A stretch of DNA of 64,000 nt from Magnetofaba australis IT-1 (GTDB taxonomy: Bacteria; Pseudomonadota; Magnetococcia; Magnetococcales; Magnetococcaceae), in NCBI RefSeq assembly GCF_002109495.1, contig NZ_LVJN01000021.1:248001-312000 (forward strand). Reading direction: 5' to 3'. Below, in pieces: positions 59,800 to 64,000 of this stretch (positions are counted from its first letter, which is position 1; each line of letters opens with the position of its first letter). The position numbers were made by a program, and so were the translations under genes. The notes beneath the pieces are model-generated. The model was given only the letters and a program-made list of their open reading frames with translations. It ran no database searches and had not been told where the DNA came from.

Positions 59800-62700
59800 T
59801 CAGGCGTCGACGGTGGCGTCGGCGGCCACGCTCAGGGCGGCCAGTTGTCGCCAGTCGCCATCCAACTCCTCAGTCACGCGACGCAGCAACGGGAGGAACT
59901 CCAGCGGCGGCATGGGTCGGCAGAGGTGGAACCCTTGCGCGCTCTGCGCCCCGGCTTTGCGCAGGAACTCGGCCTGCTCGGCCTGCTCCACCCCCTCGGC
60001 CACCAGGGTCAGGTCCAGATTGCGCGCCAACCCCGCCACCAGTTCGACGATGGCGGCGTCGGCCTTGTCGCCGGGCAGACCATCGATGAAGCGTTGGTGC
60101 AGCTTGAGCATGCTCACCGGCAGACGTTTGATGAAGTCCAGCGAGGTGTAACCGGCGCCGAAATCATCCAACGCCAGCCCCACGCCCAGGCCGCGCAAGC
60201 GTTCGAAGGTCTCGTTGGCGCCCTTCTGGTTGCGCATCACCACATTCTCGGCCACCTCCAGCAGCAGCGCCTCGGCGGGCAGGTCGAGTTCGTAGAGGGT
60301 CTCCTCCACCAGCCCGGCAAAGCCGCGCTCCTGGAACTGCCGCGCCGACAGATTGACCGCCACCCGCAACGCTGGCGCGCCCTGGCGACGCCACTGCAAC
60401 GCCTGCTCGCACGCCTCGCGCAGCGCCCAGGCCCCCAGCGGAGCGATCAGGCCGGTCTCCTCGCACAGCGGTAGAAACTCTTCGGGCAGCACCAGTTCGT
60501 CGTGATCCGGCGACTGCCAGCGCAACAGCGCCTCCACCGCCATCAGATCGCCGCTCTGCAGGTCGATGATGGGTTGATAGCGCAGGGTGAATTCGCCATT
60601 GGCGAAGCCCTGGCGCAGATGGTCCTCCAGGCTCAACGCCTCGCGCGCCTGCTCCTGCATCTCTTCGGTGAAGAAGGCGTAGGCGCCGCGCCCGCGCTCC
60701 TTGGCGCGATACATGGCCGCGTCGGCGTTTTTGGTCAACGTATCGAAGTCGATGCCGTTGTCGGGATAGATGCTGATGCCGACGCTGGCGCCCACATAGA
60801 CGTTCTGTTCGTTGATGACGAACGGCTCGCGCAGGCGCGCAATGATGTCCCGCGCCACCGTGGCGGCGTCCTCATTGCGGCGGATGTCGGTGAGAATGGC
60901 GGTGAATTCGTCGCCGCCCATGCGCGCCACGGTGTCCACCTCGCGCACGCAACTGTTGATGCGCTGCGCCGCCTCCACCAGCAGGGTGTCGCCCGCCGTA
61001 TGGCCCAGACTGTCGTTGACCTTTTTAAAGCGATCCAGATCCAGGAACAGCAGCGCCACCCGCGCGCCGTGACGCTTGGCGGCGGTGAACTCATGGGTCA
61101 GGCGATTCTTGAACAGAATGCGGTTGGGCAGCGTGGTCAGCGGATCGAAGTAGGCCAGATGCTCCAACTCCTGCTCGGTGGCCTTGATGTCGCTGATGTC
61201 CGAGAAGATGCCCACATAGTGGCTGATCACCCCCTCGTCGTCGCGCACCGCGCTGATGCTGAGCCATTTGGGGTAGAGCTCGCCATTCTTGCGCCGGTCC
61301 CAGATCTCGCCGCTCCAGCGCCCCTCGTCGATGAGACGACGCCACATCTCGGCGTAGAAGGCTTCATCATGACGCCCGGATTTGCTGATGCGGGGGTTCT
61401 TGCCCAGCACCTCCTGGCGCGCATAGCCGGTGATGTTGCTGTAGGCGGGGTTGACGTCCTGGATGCAGCCGGTGCGGTCGGTGATGAGGATGCCCTCGGC
61501 GGCGGTCTCAAACACGCTGGCGGCCAGTTGCAACTGCTGCAGGGTGTGGCGGCGGTCGCTGATGTCGGCGGCGATGCTGCCCAGAGCCACCACCCGCCCC
61601 TCGGCGTCGTGCAGCGGAAAGCGGCTGACCAGAAAATCGTGATCGCCAAACGGTCCCGGCAGCGACTCTTCGCTCAAACTGGCGCCGTCATCCCCGGCCA
61701 GGGCGGCGCGGTCGGCGCTCTGAATGCGCTCGGCCACATCGGGGGCGAACAGAGCGTGGTCGTCGCGTCCGGCCAGATGGCGGTCGCGGGTCTGCAGTAG
61801 ACGCTCGAAGGCGTGGTTGACCAGTTGATAGCGCCCCTCGGGGTCTTTCAACGTAATGAGGGTGGGGGCGTGGTCCAGAATCGCCTGCAGACGCTGGCGG
61901 CTCTCGGTCAACTCGCGAGCGATGCGCCGCCGCTCGGTGGCGTCGCGCAGCACCCCCACCACCCCGGCGATGCGCTGTCCTTCGGGCCGGAACGGGGTCA
62001 GCGCCACCTCCAGCCAGCAGCGGCCCAGACCCAGGCGGCCCCCATCCACGGCCAGATCCACCGTCTTGCCCTTGAGGCAGGCGGAGAGTTTGCGATGGGC
62101 CAGTTTGACGCTGGGCTCGGGCAGCAGGGTCAACACCGAGGCGCCTTCGACCTGCTGGCGCGGCAGATTCAAATAGTCCAGCAATGCGTCGTTGACCGCC
62201 TGCAGGATAAAGCCATCGTCCATCAGGAACATCAAGTCGCGGCTGGCGGCGACGATGCTGGCCTGGCGCGTCAGCGCCTGTTGATTGCTGCGCAGACCGG
62301 CGTTGGCGCGCTCCAGTTCGTTGGTGCGTTCACGCACCAGGATATCGAGTTTGTCGCGATGGTCGCGCAGCTCCTGCTCGGCGCGTTTGCGGCGGGTGAT
62401 GTCGGTGAGAATGGCGCCGATGGCGACCATCTGACCATCGGCGTCGCGCAGGGGGAAGCCCACCGCCACCCAGGTGTGCGGGCCATCGGTCAGGTGCAGG
62501 GAGATCTCCTTCTCCACATGGCCGTCCAGCCGCCCCACCTCCTGTTGCAGATGACTGAAGTGGCGCGCGGCTTCAGGGCTCATCACCTCGTCACAGGCGC
62601 GCCCCCGCGCCCATTCGCGGGTAATCTGGAACAGCGTTTCGAACTGCCGGTTGATGAGCAGAAAACGCCCATCCAGATCGCTCAAAAAGATCACCGTGCC

Positions 62701-63603
62701 GGCGTTGTCCAGCACCCCTTGCAGTTGCGATTCGCTCTCCGAGAGCCGCGTGAGCGCGCGGTGCAGATTGCGCTGCGCCTGCTTGCGCTCGGTCACATCG
62801 CGGAACATCCCCTGCACCATGGGGCGTCCGCCCACCACGAAGTCGGCGCTGGAGACCTCCACCGGCGTGGTCCCGCCCTCGGGCAGCACAATATTGAATT
62901 CGCGATTGAACAGGCCGCTCTGGTGGGCGCGGTTGACAAACAGCGCTGCGTACTCCTCGGCGTGTTCGGGGGGGAACAGATCGGTGATGCGCATCTGCTC
63001 CAACTGTTCGGTGGAGCGGCCCATCATGCGCGCGGCGGCGGAGTTGGCGTTGGCGATGGCGCCGCTGGCGGCGTCGGTGATGAGAATGGCGTCCTGGGCG
63101 TGGTTGAAGAGCTTGCGATACTTCTCTTCACTGGCGCGCAGCGCCGCCTCCAGCATGCGGTGACGCTGGCGCGATTCGTAGATCAGACCATGATGGCGCA
63201 GACGCGCGCGCATCTCGGTGGCTTCGGGCAGTTTGATCAGGTAGTCGTTGGCGCCCATCTCGAAGCAGGCCGCTTTCAGATGCGGCATATCCTGCACGGT
63301 GAGCATGATGATGGGCACGCGGCGCTGACCGGTGGGGCTGCGGAACTGACGCAGCAGCTCCATGCCGTCGATCTCCGGCATCACCATATCCATCAGCACC
63401 ACCGACGGATCCAACTGCTTGGTGACCGCCAACGCTTCCAATGGATTCTGGCAATAGTGCAGCTCGAGGTCCGGCGTATCCTCCAGCATACGCGCAATCA
63501 ATTTGAAGGTGACCGGCTGGTCATCAATCAATAGAATGCGGGTCTTGTCTCGCGGCTCTTGCCCCAAACCCTTAAACTCCTGAAGATTTGCAGGCGGAAC
63601 CAC
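59800..63603 (-). CDS. Response regulator with multiple PAS, GGDEF and EAL domains
   Basis: About 1267 residues from GTG 63603. TTG 63567, preceded by AGGAG at 8 nt, is an equally good start and TTG 63633 is less likely. The receiver has D in LMDMVMPEIDG. Five PAS-like units follow with PAC ends (VTERKQAQ, DITRRKRAE, DATERRR, DISDRRH, DISDIKATE). GGDEF has an intact MGGDEF and an REVD I-site five residues upstream. EAL keeps EALLRW, NLSARQF, EVAEN, DDFGAGYTSL and EGVE, but the usual KID is KLH, so phosphodiesterase activity may be weak. Confidence 0.92.
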   Translation of the reverse strand: MVPPANLQEFKGLGQEPRDKTRILLIDDQPVTFKLIARMLEDTPDLELHYCQNPLEALAVTKQLDPSVVLMDMVMPEIDGMELLRQFRSPTGQRRVPIIMLTVQDMPHLKAACFEMGANDYLIKLPEATEMRARLRHHGLIYESRQRHRMLEAALRASEEKYRKLFNHAQDAILITDAASGAIANANSAAARMMGRSTEQLEQMRITDLFPPEHAEEYAALFVNRAHQSGLFNREFNIVLPEGGTTPVEVSSADFVVGGRPMVQGMFRDVTERKQAQRNLHRALTRLSESESQLQGVLDNAGTVIFLSDLDGRFLLINRQFETLFQITREWARGRACDEVMSPEAARHFSHLQQEVGRLDGHVEKEISLHLTDGPHTWVAVGFPLRDADGQMVAIGAILTDITRRKRAEQELRDHRDKLDILVRERTNELERANAGLRSNQQALTRQASIVAASRDLMFLMDDGFILQAVNDALLDYLNLPRQQVEGASVLTLLPEPSVKLAHRKLSACLKGKTVDLAVDGGRLGLGRCWLEVALTPFRPEGQRIAGVVGVLRDATERRRIARELTESRQRLQAILDHAPTLITLKDPEGRYQLVNHAFERLLQTRDRHLAGRDDHALFAPDVAERIQSADRAALAGDDGASLSEESLPGPFGDHDFLVSRFPLHDAEGRVVALGSIAADISDRRHTLQQLQLAASVFETAAEGILITDRTGCIQDVNPAYSNITGYARQEVLGKNPRISKSGRHDEAFYAEMWRRLIDEGRWSGEIWDRRKNGELYPKWLSISAVRDDEGVISHYVGIFSDISDIKATEQELEHLAYFDPLTTLPNRILFKNRLTHEFTAAKRHGARVALLFLDLDRFKKVNDSLGHTAGDTLLVEAAQRINSCVREVDTVARMGGDEFTAILTDIRRNEDAATVARDIIARLREPFVINEQNVYVGASVGISIYPDNGIDFDTLTKNADAAMYRAKERGRGAYAFFTEEMQEQAREALSLEDHLRQGFANGEFTLRYQPIIDLQSGDLMAVEALLRWQSPDHDELVLPEEFLPLCEETGLIAPLGAWALREACEQALQWRRQGAPALRVAVNLSARQFQERGFAGLVEETLYELDLPAEALLLEVAENVVMRNQKGANETFERLRGLGVGLALDDFGAGYTSLDFIKRLPVSMLKLHQRFIDGLPGDKADAAIVELVAGLARNLDLTLVAEGVEQAEQAEFLRKAGAQSAQGFHLCRPMPPLEFLPLLRRVTEELDGDWRQLAALSVAADATVDA

Positions 63604-63820
63604 GCACGGACTCTTCCCGCAAAATACCTGCAAAAGCTTGACTCTCTGTACAGAGGGTAGCCAATTTTATCCAGGTTTGTCATTGTCAATCCACCCATGT
63701 ACAGAAAATTCAGGCGGAATTTGTTACGCTTTGTCATCTTCAGCTTGTAGAGATCCACACTCCCGGCGGCTCTGACGCAGAGCACTGCGCGGGCCGTAGC
63801 GTTTGCAGGAGCGATTTTCC

Positions 63821-64000
63821 ATGTCTCACCCCAAGCCTGCCGGATACCACACCGTCACTGCTTACATGGTTCTGCCCAACTGCGCCCAGGCGCTGGCGTT
63901 TTACGCCAAGGCGTTCGACGCCGAAACCACCCAGCGCATCAAAGGGCCCAACAACCAGGGGGTGATTCATGCGGAGATGCGCATCGGCGACAGCATCATC
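63821..64000 (+). CDS. PhnB/VOC-family (glyoxalase-fold) protein, partial
   Basis: The gene runs off the window end after 60 codons. GYHTVTAYMVLPNCAQALAF is followed by YAKAFDAETTQRI and HAEMRIGDSII, the pattern of PhnB-like VOC proteins. ATG 63821 has AGGAG 9 nt upstream. Function in this family is usually unknown. It is divergent from the GGDEF-EAL gene. Confidence 0.85.
   Translation, partial: MSHPKPAGYHTVTAYMVLPNCAQALAFYAKAFDAETTQRIKGPNNQGVIHAEMRIGDSII

Noticed and set aside
58602-60089. Plus-strand frame of 495 codons opposite the GT-C-like gene
   Set aside because: Gln/Arg/His-rich antisense shadow that crosses the boundary of two real minus-strand genes.

Overview
The window is about 64 kb of GC-rich bacterial chromosome. 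It is dense in signal transduction: four large hybrid histidine kinases, three chemoreceptors, a complete Wsp-type chemosensory operon and three GGDEF or GGDEF/EAL proteins. Aquatic, oxygen-gradient-seeking proteobacteria have this gene mix (globin- and hemerythrin-coupled chemoreceptors, many c-di-GMP proteins, giant PAS kinases). I suspect an alphaproteobacterium or a relative of the Magnetococcales, but that is an inference with no marker gene behind it. No magnetosome, rRNA or tRNA genes are visible.

Layout. 1-5200: ppa, then a biotin operon bioF / BioH-like esterase / bioC / bioB. 5394-14088: a small acidic protein, a hybrid kinase with its own Hpt, a REC-GGEEF diguanylate cyclase resembling WspR, a DsbA-like protein with an altered active site, and a REC-PAS-GGDEF-EAL protein. 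14381-23293: a Wsp-like operon in the order CheW, CheR-TPR, CheW, globin-coupled receptor, CheA-REC, CheB, degenerate Hpt. 23502-28196: a kinase fused to an NMT1/THI5-like solute-binding domain. 28440-29408: an HPP-family membrane protein between two sister repeat copies. 29436-40187: a Cache/CZB chemoreceptor, an MDR-Gfo/Idh/MocA fusion dehydrogenase, and a PhnD-like binding protein paired with another hybrid kinase. 40418-47198: envelope genes (two YbhN-like flippases, DUF192, nucleotidyltransferase-GT2 fusion, TauE/SafE-like protein) and a small STAS operon. 47445-51971: a hemerythrin chemoreceptor, an exported rhodanese and a lone receiver. 52015-55715: a hybrid kinase overlapping a nucleoside deaminase. 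57540-63603: an Hpt-fold protein without its histidine, a GT-C-like membrane protein and a multi-PAS GGDEF-EAL protein. The window ends inside a PhnB/VOC-type gene.

The intergenic spaces carry a second layer. A MITE-like element of about 230 bp occurs at least eight times in full or nearly full form, plus one fragment. Each copy is a chain of hairpins with TATAGTC-type inverted ends. A simpler unit (a short GC hairpin followed by ACCC) forms tandem ladders with a 22-23 bp period. One MITE copy is split precisely, inside one of its hairpins, by an IS110-family (IS1111-type) insertion sequence. The non-coding tail of that IS contains an 11-nt match to its own insertion junction, as expected if it encodes a bridge/seekRNA guide. 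A separate element of about 141 bp with 17-bp perfect terminal inverted repeats follows the NMT1-fused kinase.

Taken together, the window looks like a sensory island in which oxygen (globin, hemerythrin), metal (CZB) and small-molecule (binding-protein) inputs feed c-di-GMP and phosphorelay outputs, interspersed with a hairpin-based repeat family that is targeted by an RNA-guided transposon.
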